A stretch of 64,000 bases of DNA from Motacilla alba alba (GCF_015832195.1 NC_052018.1:52823666-52887665); one strand, 5' to 3'; counted from the stretch's first letter, positions 1 through 13,672 are shown. Program-made: numbers and translations. Notes: generated by a model not told the origin, from the sequence alone.

Positions 1-1289
1 AGTGTTTAAAACCTATGCCTATTGCTTTTACGACTTGGATTTAGAGGGAGATGAAAGCATGTCTGTGGCAGTGTGCTTGCTCATTCAGCGCTACTGACCC
101 TGAGCCGGCAAAGATCTCATCCACTGCTCTGGAGCTGTGAGAGTTCAGCCAGTAAATTCAGTAGGATCACAGTTTGCCCTTGACAATAAGGAATTTGACA
201 GAAGGGTTCTACTAAAAGCAGAAAACAGTGAGAGGTACTGTCACTACCACTCCTTTTACCAGCTGAATTTACAGCCACGTGTCTGATGGTAAATGCCAGA
301 CAGTGTTGTGATCTGCATTATGAGCCCCGACAGGTCTCTCCGCTGACCTTACTTGCATCTATTTTCAGAGACTGCTTTTAAAATGAAATATTTAAGTGGT
401 TTGCTGCTTATCTCACAGATACTGAGGCTTTCAAAGACATTGAAAGGGTTTTGTCTTTGAATTTAATGGGTTTAGGAGTTTATGACAAGTCTCTGAAGTA
501 CCTAGGTAAAGCACTATTTAGTGAAACACTACCTATCCCTTAACTGGACTGCATGTTGCAAAAGTTTCAGTCCCAGGTGAGTTTTTCAGGCTTTATTATC
601 ATTGTGGCATAGCTGGGAACCCGAGAAACTGATCTTGGGAGACAAGCAGGGAGTGTCCTATATCCAAAAAAAGGATGGAGAGGACAGAGGTGAAAATCTT
701 GCTTCAGGGACTTTTTATCCTCTCATGTAGCTGGACAAGCAAAAAGGTAATTTTACTGTATGTAAAAGCTGAGGAAAACTGTCTTTGTGTATTAGTAGTG
801 TGGAAGCAGAACTCAATCCCTCTGCCCAGAAATTTGTTTCTACAAATGGAACAAATTTGTCAGAAGAGAATAAGAAGGATCTGCTCCTCAGTGGCCACTA
901 CCCAAAGAGTTAAGTCTCTCAGCTGGGACCAGGCATCTTGGGATCAAGTTCGTATTCCACTTGGAGCATGGCAGGGACTTCAAGCAGCTTCACCAGATGT
1001 GGCTCATCTGCACATATACAGACCAGCAGAAATTTAGATCCTCCCTGGATTAAGTGGCAGTTAAGTAGCTGAAGAACGTAAAATAAGCCAAAATGTAAGT
1101 TAAATGTGTAAGTAGGAATGCAGACAACCGTGTATCATGGAAGATCTGAACCTAAACACTTAAACTTTCTGAGTATTAAATATTCTCAGCAGAAATGCAT
1201 TGCTACAGTTGGATAAATTCATAAACTATGAAAGTTTGTTATCCTGGCAAAAAAGCGTGTAACTAAGAACTTGGTGAGACAAGTGAAAT
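1..1289. other. Unique sequence, no recognised gene
   Basis: No repeat family or protein is recognised here. A 120-codon open frame runs from an ATG at 675 to 1037 in good initiation context (A at -3, G at +4), and its first 20 or so codons are rather hydrophobic. The rest has no recognisable motif. A frame of this length is expected by chance in 64 kb, so it is not called a gene. A splice-like interval at 419-505 was also seen and rejected. Confidence 0.5.
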
Positions 1290-1361
1290 TTGTCTTTTAT
1301 TACCTCCAGTACAAACTGGAGGTAATAAAAGACAAGTATTTTATTACGTCCAGTTTGTACT
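1290..1361. repeat. Three-arm inverted repeat with a perfect 21-bp hairpin
   Basis: Arm A (1290-1310) and 1315-1335 are perfect reverse complements of 21 bp around a 4-nt loop (acaa). A second pairing overlaps it. Arm B (1308-1330) is the reverse complement of arm C (1339-1361) with one mismatch in 23 bp. The central block can therefore pair left or right, giving two mutually exclusive hairpins. The arms contain the word TTTTATTAC three times in alternating orientation. No transposon ends or flanking duplication were recognised. The layout is most easily explained by local template switching during replication, which is an inference. The stem is shorter than a usual pre-miRNA hairpin. Confidence 0.9.
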
Positions 1362-2646
1362 TCTGTTTTAAAATCCCAGAGAACTCCTTGTTTTAAAACT
1401 ATACAGGAAGCCAGACTTTTAACCGAATCATAATCTGGAATCTTTGTCACAGCGCACTGCAGATAAGTGGTGTTATTGGAAGGAATAGCACATTGAAGAA
1501 TTGTTTCCAGGTTATTATAGAACTTTCTTGCTCAGTTTTTCCATGCAAATGCTGTATCTGTACAGTCATCATCTTCACATGAGGATTTTGAGATTTATAG
1601 GAAAAACACTATGATAAGTGTTGGATAGAGTCCCAGTTATATGAATATGTAATACAGTTCTGTGAAGTCTGATCACAAGATTTCCCCCCAAATCATCTTC
1701 TAGGCAGCAGATTTATCTCACTTACTCAAACAGCATTTGCAAGACAAAAAAGTTGGTATCATCTTCTTGGAGGTTTTTCATGTTCAAGAAGAGAGAGAAA
1801 AAGGTAATTTTGATCTGAGGAAAACCTGGACAAAGTTAGTGCTTTCTCAGAAAAAATGACTAAACCTTTTAAAATTTGTGGAATAGCAAACCCGTATAAA
1901 AATTTGATTATCTTAGAAACTATTTATACCAAATAAACTTGTGATTTCATCCTCCCCACCCCTTTTTTCCTATTAAAAGTTTATTTGTCAGTGCATTAGA
2001 GATTTTTTCAAATGTACTTGTTCTCATTAGCTAGTAAATGTGTTTGGTTGTTAAGCTCCTGCTGTAGACCCTGCTTCCTGCACCCCTTACTCCTGTATCT
2101 CACCACCAGACACATTTCCTATTCTTCCAACAACAAAAATTTTGTAGGATCTTTCCAACTGCTTGCTCTAACCTGCCCGTCAGGAGGTATCTGACAACTT
2201 TGATATTTACTCTTTCAACTGATACATTTCACACAATAATTTAACTACCTTTGTTTTTGCCAAGTTACCTTTCCTACTGAAACTGGACAAAGCTAAGCTA
2301 TCAATAGTTGGATTGCGCTGGCCTTGGGAGGTACACGAGTGTGTAGTGATGCCACACAAGTTGTTTTTTCTCTGATCTTATACATATCTTGCAATATCCA
2401 GTTCTAGGGGGAGAGAATAATCTACCTTTCTGCTCACTGGAGCAGCTTTGCTGATGAGAGGAAAAAGTGTCTTTATAGTCCTGCCTTGTGTTCCATGAGC
2501 ACCTCTCTATCTGTGCAGTTGCAGCGCTGCCAAAGGTTTTAGACAGCATTTGTTCTAACCTTGGAAACACACATTATGAACAGAAACATGCAACACCTGA
2601 AAGTTCGTTCAGTACCAGGAGTACTGAACAGTAACACCTAAAGAGA
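1362..2646. other. Unique AT-rich sequence, nothing recognised
   Basis: All frames are broken by stops and no repeat family was recognised. A short 60-codon frame near 2012-2194 and a shadow frame at 2301-2570 show no protein motif. Confidence 0.5.
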
Positions 2647-2958
2647 GCTACAGGAGAGATAGAGAGGGGCTTTATGCAAGGGCATTTAGTGATAGGACAA
2701 GGAATAATGGCTTTAGGCTGAAAGGCAGTTGGCTTATGTTAGATATTAGGAAGAAATTGCTTACTGTGAGTGTGAGGTAGTGTAACAGGTTTCCCAGAGA
2801 AGCTGGGGATGCCCCATCTCTGGAAGTGCTCAAGGGCAGCTTGGATGGGGCTTTGAGCAACCTAGTCTAGTGAAAGATCTTCCTGCCCATAGCATTGAGG
2901 CTGGAACTAGATGATCTTTAAGGTCTCTTCTAACCCAAACCATTCTATGATTCTATGA
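2647..2958 (+). mobile_element. CR1 LINE, 5'-truncated 3' end
   Basis: This is the 3' terminal 0.3 kb of a chicken-repeat-1 non-LTR retrotransposon in the + orientation. It reads in order through the CR1 landmarks: the 'gataggacaagg' block, 'aggaagaaattgcttactgtgag', 'caggtttcccagagaagctg', 'gatggggctttgagcaacct' and 'gatgatctttaaggtctctt'. It ends in two copies of the octamer-like 'attctatg' motif at 2942-2958. CR1 copies are usually 5'-truncated and lack a poly(A) tail, as here. It is a fossil with no coding capacity. Family assignment is firm, subfamily is not. Confidence 0.92.
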
Positions 2959-5900
2959 AATAAAATTGTGCTTCGCTGTCTTCTTCAGGGTGCTCAGTTA
3001 CGTGTTTTGTGATTTGGCAGAGGAAGATTCTGAGGGGAAGAGAAGGGAAAAGTATTGCCTCTCAGCTTTTTATCAGTTTTTATAGTCTGGTTAAACAGAC
3101 ACAGGCACCTTAGCAGAAGTAAACCCTACTAAAGCTCATTTTACTAGGCAAGGGTTCTGCAAACCTGAGTCTATCTATACCAAATTACCACAGTATGTCA
3201 TTAGGTGATGTTATGTAGCTTTTAAAATGACCAAAAACTTCTGGAAAACGTTTTCAAATATCTGTAGACAGCATGTCCCCAGCATTATCTGTGTGTCTCC
3301 TGACAAGAAAAGAGTTCGATCCCAAGGAACGAGTAATACCAATTAGTAGGGGAGAAAACTAAGCCAAGAATTTTGAAATATGTTAAAAAGAAAGGAAGGA
3401 TGTGGGATTGTGCAGGGTGAGCCAGGACACTGTAACTAACAAGAATAACACTTTTAAATGTAGCATAGGAAAATTAGGCTGATTTATGGGATTTTTTTGC
3501 TAATAATGAAGTCTATTAAGCTGTAGAAAGTTTTCCAAGAAAAGTGGTAGAATATCCATCCTTTGGGATATATAAAAAGAGCCTGAACAAAGCTTTCAAA
3601 CCATAAAATAAGCAGGACTCTGGCAGTGACCTTCAAGAAGGAAAAGATGAAGAAATGTCTTTTTCAATAACTAATTTTCACAAGTCCATGAGAACATAAA
3701 ACTAAACAGTTAAAAAGTAAGTGAGGCAGAAATATTGCTGTAAACACAAGAGATTTATCTGAAAGCACTAATTGATTGTCAATAAATCAGTTCCCTAGTG
3801 AGAAAACTTGAAAAAATATTTCTACACCACAAAGTTGCCCCCAACTGAAAACAAATAGAACTTAGTTTTAGCAGTGTATTTAGTGACTCTTAATTGAGTG
3901 CATATTTTTTCCTTTACCCTATGAAATGATGCTTTTTGTTTCCTAATGGTAACCAAAGGAAAAGGTGATCTCTTAAAAATTAACTTTATGAGTAGAAAAA
4001 GGGACTTTTGGAATACAGATATAAAGGTGTTTGTCTCTCTTCTAACAGAAGTGGAAAGCCCTCATGAAGTTTAGCAGTATTTGGACTGCTTAAAAGTCTA
4101 AGCATCACTTAAGAGTCTAGACATCACACAGGACAGCCACTGTGTAAAAGAATGAGATCAGAGCAAGTCATAAACTTACTGAAAGCTGTGTTAATGATCT
4201 CTTTTTTTCCCACAAGAAAAATTAAATGAAGGAAAAGCTGGCCTTAGAAAACATCATCAAAATAAATACATCATTAGCCCTTTTAGTGTGTGGGGAATGG
4301 GTGATGAGGGTGAGATATGAATATTAGGAAAATTATGGTTACTGCAAATGCTTTGGGAATCTAAAGTCTCTTAAATTAATTTTTTTTACTATGAGATTAA
4401 AGATATAAGAACATTTTATTGATTCGACATAAAAGGCCTTCAGATACTTGGATTTTAAAGTTCTACAACAATTGGATGGTACCACTTTTTGTTCCTTTCC
4501 TGGGCTTTGTGTTAAATGGAGTGCAGCCTCTCCAAAGATTTGGCCCTGAATCTCCTCTGCAAAAGTGGGAAGACCACCAAGGTTTTCATAAAGCCCCATG
4601 AGGTAGTGGTCTCAGCATGCAACTATTCATTAAATATTTTAATTTTTTGAGGTATGTATTGAGATAATTTTGGCCACACTTAATATATTTCAGTTACATT
4701 AGAAAGTACTCTTGCTGAAGGGTGTGAGCAAATTCTCCCCAAGGCTATAAGCATCTCATTTCCCATGATTTCAAATTAAAAAAAACTCAACTACATACGT
4801 AAGTCAATAATTAAAAAGAGATTCATGCTCTTTGTCACATCCACCAGCCCACTATTCAGAGTCTCCATGAGCTTTCACATCTCCAGCCTAATGGGGAATG
4901 GAATTTTAAAGCATTTGAAACTGTTGGTTTAATAATATTACAAGGTTTTAAGACCATTTTTATTATGAGGTAAAGGATATTGACTTTTCTCATTATTTCC
5001 AGTTTTAGCATTCTATTATTAATTAAAACATTGTGTGCCACTGGCTTTTCTTTCCTTTTTCACTTCCTTTTGCTCTTTCCTTTTCAGCTGGCCATGAGTT
5101 TTATGTATTTCAGAGCTGAAAAATGTAGGGATTTTTTTTCTCATTCTCGCCATGACAAGGAACCAGTTCTATCCTAAAGGGAAATACAACTGTTAAAAAA
5201 TAATTAGGCCAGACTACACTAGACTAGAATAGGATAGAATAGCTCCAGTGGGGAAGGACTGATGAGGTCTGTCTTTATGGCTAGGCACTGACCTGAGCTG
5301 GCCACAGTCCAGAGCACATCTCTCTAAACTCTCTGTTCTCACTCTTCCCAACCACACTCCAATAGTCTTTTTGTTATGACCACTGTGGGTAGGACCCATA
5401 CAATGATTAAAAGAGAGACTTTAGTTGGACTGATGGCACTACAGGTAAAGATAGAAAAATGTTTTGACACTAAAAACTATGAAGTGTTTGGTTGTCTTGG
5501 GAGGTTGTGAGGCTTTTAACTTCAATGACAGGTTTTGGTGGTACAACTGCACATGTAATGGCTGATCCTGTTTTAGGATAAGAAGCAAGCTAGGTGATTT
5601 CTTAAGGCCCTTTCCCGTTTTTGAATAAACCTCTGGGCATAGTTTCCTTAGCTGTCTAGACAGGAGTTGCTGCAGGTTAGCTGCCCAAGGCTGGGTGATG
5701 TGAATGCTCTCCATGCAGGTCTAGCACTTCAGTAGATTCTGTTACTACAGTGTGCCATGAAATTTCAAGGATATCTGCTGAATGCAAAGTGTTCTTCTCA
5801 TTCATGTCTAGAGGCCCATTCTCACAGACTAGAGCAGCCTTCTACTTCTCCCAGTTACTCCATTCACTTAATTTACATCTGTCTGTAGTCCTGTTTCCAG

Positions 5901-6327
5901 AAGTTCACTGTCAGTTCAGTACACTGAGTGGAGCAGCTCTGGAAATTAATCAGGCTTGATAGTGATTGCCTAAAAATCCCAATCTCAGCAGAAGGTAGAA
6001 AGGGCTGCCAAAATCACAAGCACATTTACATTATTAAGATGTAAGCTGCAATAAAGAACTGGATTCTTTATTTGCATCTGCTACAAAGGGTGGTGAGGGT
6101 TTCATTTATCCCCAGTCTTTTACATGTAGTTACTGCACATGCATGACTCATTTTCTTTGTGCTAGACAGAAGAGAATAAGCTCTGATTTGCAGAAAAGTT
6201 GAATCCTCATATGAGTCATTGGAATCTTTGATCCCAATGCTTCCAGCATATAAAGACATAGGCAATACTTAATACATCGAAAAAATTGGCCAGTAAAGTC
6301 CTAATTTTGATACCAAAAACTGATGGC
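2959..6327. other. Unique sequence, nothing firm
   Basis: No gene or certain repeat was found. At 5215-5245 a run resembling 'agaatagaatagnnccagttggaagg', as in some passerine CR1 3' ends read in reverse, is followed by unrelated sequence, so it is too short and diverged to call. Open frames of 60-91 codons on both strands show no motif. Confidence 0.45.
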
Positions 6328-6477
6328 TTGGTGGTTTTTTTTGGGTTTTTTTGGGGGGGTTTTTTTTGGTGGTTTTTTTGGTGGTTTTTTTTGTTTGTTT
6401 TTTTTTTTTTTTTTTTTTTGTTTTTTTTTGTTTTTGGTTTTTGGGTTTTTTTTTTGTTTTTTGTTTTTTTTTTTTTT
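6328..6477 (+). repeat. 150-nt T/G-only low-complexity tract
   Basis: Every base on the + strand between the C at 6327 and the A at 6478 is T or G. Long T runs are broken by G runs of one to seven. It is neither a simple microsatellite nor a clean poly(T). It produces spurious open frames on both strands (Phe/Gly/Trp-rich on +, Lys/Pro-rich on -). The G runs near 6340-6375 could allow G-quadruplex-like structure on the + strand, which is an inference. Confidence 0.95.
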
Positions 6478-9400
6478 ACATTTATGACTCAGTTGCATGG
6501 AAGCAAATGATCTCTTAGCAATTTAGGGAGCAAATACCAGTGATAAGAATGACAGATAAGCTTATGACAAAGAAGTGTAACCTTTAAAATTCAACATTAC
6601 TGAGAATATAAACTATAAGTTTAATAATCAAAGCTGTTTCTTCTTACAAGGAAAGGAGTTCTGGCAACCTTGTGCTAATTTAAGTTAGTTTATAGTCCCT
6701 ATTTCCTTCTTATCTGAACTACCATTTATACTGACTAGAAACAAGAAATAGGAGTTTGCTTTTTTTTTTTTCTGAAAAGATTTTATTTTAACAAGTTTTT
6801 TTGGGGGGATTTTTTTGGGTAAAAGAATTTTGCTGTGTCTTTTTGTAAATACACCCACACGTGCACATTTATTTATAAAATCTTGATTTAACTCCCTGTT
6901 TCCTTCTGCTACATTTTCTTCTGTAACCATGGCAGCAATTGTGTAAGAGATGGTGGTTATCAGCAGTGTTGCTATCTTTTGGTCTTCAGAATCAGCCCCC
7001 TTTTTTTTTGTGAATTTTGGCTCCACTAGTACCAAAAAAATCTGTATCTTGTCAGATTTCTTGGCTGATGTGCTCCTTGCTGTGACCTCTCACTTTGAGA
7101 TGTGCCAGTGACATTGAGTTCCAGTGCAAAGTGTACTATAAAGTTGTGGGATCACCACAATGTGACACCATAGCAGGGCTCTTTTAAGCTGAGAAGATTT
7201 TCTTAACTGATGAGTTAACAAGATGATAGACCAAAAATACCCTGGGACAGATTCAGTTCCATATGCTGGCCTCTCTGTGCCTCAGGAATTCAGTTGTATC
7301 TGGCCAAATGAAAATTTCCCAGCAGAAGACAGTGTTTAGTAGACATAAGATTGGCGTGGTCCTGAATCTTACCAGTCTCAGCCTATAAAATAAAAAAGGC
7401 AGAGGTTGGAGGGGATGGGACCTGAGTGCTACTATGCTCCAGAAAAATTCCATCTGGCTGCCTTAAGACCATTGTCACCCTGTGTAAGTTGGACCAGCCT
7501 GAGAGTTGCTCTAACACATGCTGTCTCTGTGGCCAGTGCTGGCAAAGAATCAAAGAGTCGTAACCAAATATTTCTTATTGTTCCCTTTCTCTCCTGCACT
7601 GATCAGCTCTAGGCCATAGCAATGATTTCCCTCTGTGTGCTCAAGAGATGCTTTCCAGAGAGTTGTAGCACTATTCAGTACAGGGGGTGCAAATCAGAAG
7701 TGGAGCTGGGTAGGAAAAAGGCTTTTTCATCTTGTAAAAGTATTTTAATAAAAGACTTTTTCTACCCCAAGGAAAATCCAGGATTTTTTAAAAATGGTTT
7801 GTTGACAGTAACATAACTGACAGTGTAGACTAGACCTGGACTTAGGGCACTCGTGTTAGATGTAGAAATTTAGGTTTACCTGTTTCTTTTCTTTGCTTCT
7901 CTGAAGTTAGGTGTGTTCCTCTCTTTCTTCATCTATACTTGGAATACTGTTTAGAGGGAGAATCTTTCTTTCACTAAAAAAATGTTCAAATGATTATGTT
8001 TCTGCTGAAAACTTAGATTTAACTAAAGTAGCATGTTTCAATGTGTGCACATAAAAATTGTAAAACCAAAATATCCTGACTTGCTTTAGTTTGAACTTCT
8101 GGATTGTTTTCTAAGGTCTAATTTATCCCACGGTTCTTGCCAAGTTGATTTTACTTCAGCCACACAAGGGAGAGTATAGATGCTGACTTTTCTCTAGGTG
8201 ATAAAGGGATGCTACTTATTTTTTATTTTTGTGCACTGAGTACTGAAGGAATCAGGTAAATCCTTTGAACGAAGAAAGTACACAATCTACTGCTGTTTGC
8301 AGCACTGGAAGAATGTGAGGAACAAAATTCATAAGCTTCTACTTGTTTAGATAACTGTGATATATATTGAGAGATTGATAATCTAAATTTTTTACCTTTC
8401 TTTCACTGATTCCCTCTCTCCAGATGACTCAGTTCCTTCTTGTCTTTCCTGTCACTTCCTAATATGTTGATGGAGATGCTTCAGTTTTGTTTCTGCTTCA
8501 AAGTGACTTTGGTCCCTGGTTCTGTGCAACAAGAACTTGGCCAATATATTTTGGCTGCTTTAACAACCCATGGCTCTTTCATTACTGTGTATAGCTCACA
8601 TTTTAGAGCAGGCAAAAGCCTTGGAAATGGAGAGACATAAGCATTTTACACTCTACTGCTTTTACCAGTCTCTTACCATAGTAAGGATCTCAACCTACTT
8701 CACAGGACCAGTAAGTCCATCATTCTGTGAACTGAGCTGGGAGGTTTCTGTGTCCAAGTACAAAGCAACCACACATGTCCTGAAGAAGATCTGTGGTGAG
8801 AAGAGACCAGTTTGCTCTGCTGTAGTCATCAAAAGGAATGTATTACGTATTATTCACTTCCCTCACAGTATGTAGGAAGACTACCTGTGTTGTTCAACCC
8901 AAAACTGAAAAATTAATGTAACGTATTCCTGCATCAGGCACTTCTGGCTTTATAACACATTCAACACCTAACCTAAGGCTCTGTACTTCTGCATCCTCAG
9001 TTGGCATTGCAACAGTAGCTTCACGTCTTTATCAGAAATCTAGCAAATTTTCAACCAATCATGATACAGGCTCAACTTTACAGTTTATTTTTTCAGACAT
9101 TTAAAATCTGAACAAATAGTGAAAGGAATAGTGCAAAGAGCTATAGATTATAACATCACAAGTCAACAATAAATGGGAAGTAGATACTTTAAACTAGAAT
9201 TTTGTCCTAAAGAGAGCTGTGCAGAAAAATTAATGCAGAGTGAAAAACCACCAAAAAAATCTGTTTTCCTGAAGAAATTTCGTATTATATTTCATGCAGC
9301 TGAGAAACATCTGTTCAGCTGTTTGTTTCAAGAGAGGGAAATCATGCTGTTTTATGAAACAAAGTGAGCCTACAAGCTTTCATTTGGTCATTCAGAAATT

Positions 9401-12400
9401 ACTTGCATTATTAGAACAATGAAGTCAGATCAAGATAATACCATATATGTGAAGTCTTAGGTGAAGTTTGAATGTCAAATTTCTGTCTTGTAAATTGAAA
9501 ATTTAATTGACTTTAATTGTCTACATTCCCAAAACTACACCAGTCCTGACAGCCTGCTTGACGCCTAACTCACATCTGTGCCTTTTTGCGGGGGGAAGAA
9601 TGAATATTGCAACATCTATGTTAATAAATACTGTGTTGGGAATGTTCCTGGACATAATAACTCGGTCATCTAACTGTTAAATTATTAAAAGGGTTCCTAG
9701 TATGATTTTGACCTGGACCAGCCAGCACTATGCTGAACAATTGCTGAGTACAGTAAGGATTTCCAGAGGCCAAAGGTCATTCAGAGATCACAGGCAATTT
9801 GGCTGCTGCTAGCATGTTTTGAAAGATGAGAATTTAGGAGCATGGATGCTGCTCCATGCCAGTTGGACTCAGTGACAGAAAACAGTCCCACACTCATTTG
9901 ATTTACTAGTATCTATGTAGCCTATGTGTTTTCTCTGTCTCCCAGAGAGGCTCAGTTTAGTAGGTGTTGTTGAGAAAACGAAACAATTCCCTAAGTTGGG
10001 ATTCTCAGAAAATGTAGTTATCATTGACAATTTATGCCCGTCCAAAATGCTCCATTTTCCCCTCTCCTCTGCCTTATCCTGGTGTAAAATACTCAGTTGC
10101 CTTCTGACTGAATTACTAAGGGAATTCAGTCTGCATCCCCAAAATGTTACAACCCAAGGCAACCTTCAAAACAGCCTTTAGCGGAAGAAACTGAGATGCT
10201 GAAACTGAGGCAGCCATCATCAATTTTTGTTTTTTCTAAAGTAGCATCCCAGTGCAGAGAATTTGCTGCATCCAAAGAGAACATAAAGGCACATAGGCAG
10301 AAGGTTGACACGCAGCCTAGTGAAGAAAAAAAAAATCAGTGTGTGATGGGAAGACTGGTGTTCCAGACCTTGCTTCCAACATCATCCCTCTATTTTTGCA
10401 GTCATGGAGATATAAGACAGAAACACATATCTCATTCCCCTAAAACAAACTTTGAACATGTAGGAGTTTCGCTTACCTTCACTACATTTGTAGCTTTGGC
10501 TATGAGTTAGATGTGAAGCTGTGTCCGTCTTTATTTTACTGAAGAAAAATCTTCACCAAAAAATTGCAGTAGGAGGAAAGTAGGATGTGGGTAAGTCTCC
10601 AAACCCTCTTAGCCACAGCAGGCCATATGGTGTTTCCAGAGAAGAGCTGTTCAGCTTTGTCTTGTTTACAATGAGGATACTGACTTTGGTAGATCCAGTG
10701 TCACTCCTAAATAGATTATATCAGCAATATTTTTTCTAATAAATATGGCTAGCAGATCAAAACTTGATCCCTGCTGTGCTCGCTTACCGCCTTTGTTTTC
10801 CTTATTCATGTTGGGCTAAGGTAGATGCTGACTGTCTATATCCAAAGTTGTAATTAAGTGCTGCTGTTTAACAAAGAAAGTGTGGATGCCACAGACATTT
10901 GAAATTTATTTTTAAAAATACTAAAATACTTTTTAAACTTTTAGAAGAATACTTTAAAAGCAGGTTTTTAATATTTTTTTTTATTTTTAAAACCAGAATT
11001 AAGTCTTCACATGACTTAATTAGGCTGTGTTTTCACATGCAATCAAGAATTTGTTATTTGCATGTGTCTTTATTGAATAAATTTGTCCTGAGACTGCACA
11101 TCCTCTTTGTTTCTTCTTTTGGAGAGGCGCAAAGCACTCAATATATTGAAAGTTTAAAGTGAAAATGCCCACAGCAGTTCAAGTGTGTGATTTAACACAC
11201 CCAAACCATTCACCTTTAAATACTTTATGTATAATTTTAATGTTATCTTGTTTAACAGGATGCTGGTTTCTCCCATGCAGCTAAAGCCTGGAGAGAACTC
11301 AGCCTGTATCATGTGTTATTCTTTCCAGTAGACTTTTAGCTCATAGAGCTAAAACCACAACCTTATTAGTACAGAAAAAAAACTAAACTAATTAGAAACT
11401 GTGTTTCTTTAAATAAAATTTGCTATGCCAGCTGTACATCATGCCTTGCTCTTCACAACATGATAGCCTTATGTGCACTATCTGTGTCTTTGTGTTTGAC
11501 CCAGATGAGGGTCGTTGCTTAGCTGCAGCCTTGGGGCCCCCAGGATGGGCCAAAAGAGACAATAAACATGCATCTCCGTCTCCTTGGTCACTTGAACAAC
11601 TTTGCATCATTGGACCTTTGGTTTGAGAAGGAAAACAAATTCTGAAATGGTGTCTCCTGGATTTCTTCACCCAGCTCTGACTTCAAATAGTAATAAATTC
11701 ATGTATTTACTGTATCACTGAGGCCCATTTTAATAAGTGTTTACTCTGTGTTTCCAAGAAAAAAGTTGTACAAGTGGTTACTATGACATCCACTGGCTCT
11801 AAAAAAGCATTTAGCTTTATAACCTTTTGATTCTCATTTTAATCATCCTCCCAGATTTTGTCCAAATACTAATTTAATTTTGTGTGTTTTGAGGGCTTTT
11901 CTTCTGAAAGAAATGCTTCAGTTTGAAATGCAGTACTTGTACATCTGTGGCGATGGGCACACTGCAGGTGGTGACAGGTGCATTACCATCTCTGGGTACA
12001 TAGCTTGTGCCTCCCTCTGGTCACATTGGATGCAGAGGATGTGAAAGTTACTGGGATTAAAAAAGAAAATGAATGGCATGTCTGTAGCAGGCATCCACTG
12101 CATATTTTTATTCTGATGGTAGACTGTAGAGCTTTCGAAAATCCTCTTTTCAGTAGGTTATATTTCTTTTCATCTCAGTTCTGTGCTAGCTTCCAATGTT
12201 TCACAGATGTGACCTCACAAGCACTTATCTCTTAGCCATGAAACTAAAGAAAGTCAGAAAACCTGATAGTGTAGTAATATATTGCTATTTTTAAAGGCAT
12301 GCTAGTGTTCCAATATTCAGTTCTTAAGCCAGAACCCGCGTTTAGGGCTAAGTGGTTTTATTCTCATTGGTGACCAGCAGCTCTCATCATGGTGGTGTCC

Positions 12401-13632
12401 TTGCTATGTGTCAACAGCTGGAGTACTGCAGGTTTCCCCTGTGATCTCTCCCAGGAGATGCCTTGGGTTTACACCTTGTCATCAGCAGATGGTGTGGGCC
12501 CCTGTTACTGCTTTATAGCCCTGTTTTACTGCTGACTAGGTTCAAGTCACCATTGAGATGCTACTTCTGACTGAGAGGTAGATTGTTCTTCTGAAGGGGT
12601 CCACTTCCCTCTACCCTTACACATGTGCTTTCTTGGATGTCTTCGCTGTCTTGTCCTGTTTTCACCTTACAGCTAAAGTCCCAGCAATCAGGAAACAGGG
12701 AGACACCATGAGAGTTTGTTCTCTCCTGCTATCTGCGCACTGGGTAAACAAAGGAAACCAAACCCCTGTCCCTCTGAAGCAGTTTCTCTGAAATCACTGG
12801 CACTGCCTCAGTGAAGATCCATAGAATATGCGTGAGTGTGCTTAAAAACACTTTAATTCTTTATATGACTTATCAAAAGCTTTTCCCAGAGGATTCCCTC
12901 TCCAATAAGTGAGCTTCATACCTCCTGATGAGCATTCAAGAGCCAACTCCTTTAGCATAAGAAAACCTTCTCTGAAGTCACTGCTGAACAAAGATCTGCA
13001 ATCAGACATTCATTAACTATCCCTCACTGACAACATCTTGAATCCAGTGGTCATGAACCCAGACCCTTCCACAGCCAAGGACTTCCTTAAAGGGAATCCA
13101 GGGTGGTAGCCATAAAAAGGCAAGGTGAGATTCAGGCAGTCACATACCACCTAAGCAAGCGGGGCCTCTTCTCAGTGCTCTAGAAGAACATATTCACATA
13201 ATGTTTTGTGTGTGTATTTACTCAAAAATTCACAACAGCTTCTGCTCAGAACACACCTATATCATAGCTACTGTAACTAAAATTCTTAGGTAAAAAACAA
13301 ATGGGATTTTTATTAAGTGACAATATTTTCATAATTGAGCATAATAAACTTAAAGAGATACTGTCAACACCACAGCCTTGAGAGAAAAGAATCATATTTA
13401 TCTCTTCTATTCAGAGCAATATATGGGTCAATATTACAGTAAAAATTACTTACTGAAGGCCTGTCTGATGCAGATTGATGATTTTCAGATTTTGGGACTA
13501 TGATGCCACCAGAAAAAAAAAAGTATAAAAGAAAAAAGGTATGAAGGAAAAAATAATCACTATTTTCAAAAATATCTTGTCCAAAAATGTGACTAAAATT
13601 ACAGCATCTTTGGGCAAAAATATATTGTGTAC
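6478..13632. other. About 7 kb of unique sequence, no recognised feature
   Basis: All six frames are interrupted, and the longest frames are 60-116 codons with no motif. A Lys-rich - strand frame at 6685-7035 lies over A-rich DNA. A small hairpin with 9-bp arms around 'ata' occurs near 11337-11357. No SINE, LINE or LTR signature was recognised. Slightly GC-richer patches at 12360-12780 are unclassified. Confidence 0.45.
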
Positions 13633-13672
13633 CTATGTGTGTGTGTATATAATATATATGGTGTATATAGGA
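13633..13672. repeat. Short TG/TA dinucleotide-rich repeat
   Basis: An imperfect run of TG repeats passes into TA repeats (tgtgtgtgtgtatataatatatat) and then a GTATAT stretch. It is a decayed microsatellite with no other associated feature. Confidence 0.7.

Noticed and set aside
419..505. Interval between TCTCACAG and a GTAAAG donor, open in one frame for 28 codons
   Set aside because: An 87-bp interval is open in at least one frame more often than not, and the donor is mediocre.
675..1037. 120-codon frame with strong ATG context and a hydrophobic start
   Set aside because: No recognisable domain, ordinary base composition, and frames of this length are expected by chance. A signal-peptide-like start is weak evidence.
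5210..5250. Possible start of a reverse-oriented CR1 (agaataggatagaatag...)
   Set aside because: Similarity covers only about 35 bp and the following sequence does not match.
6301..6510. Lys/Pro-rich and Phe/Gly-rich frames
   Set aside because: Artefacts of the T/G-only tract.
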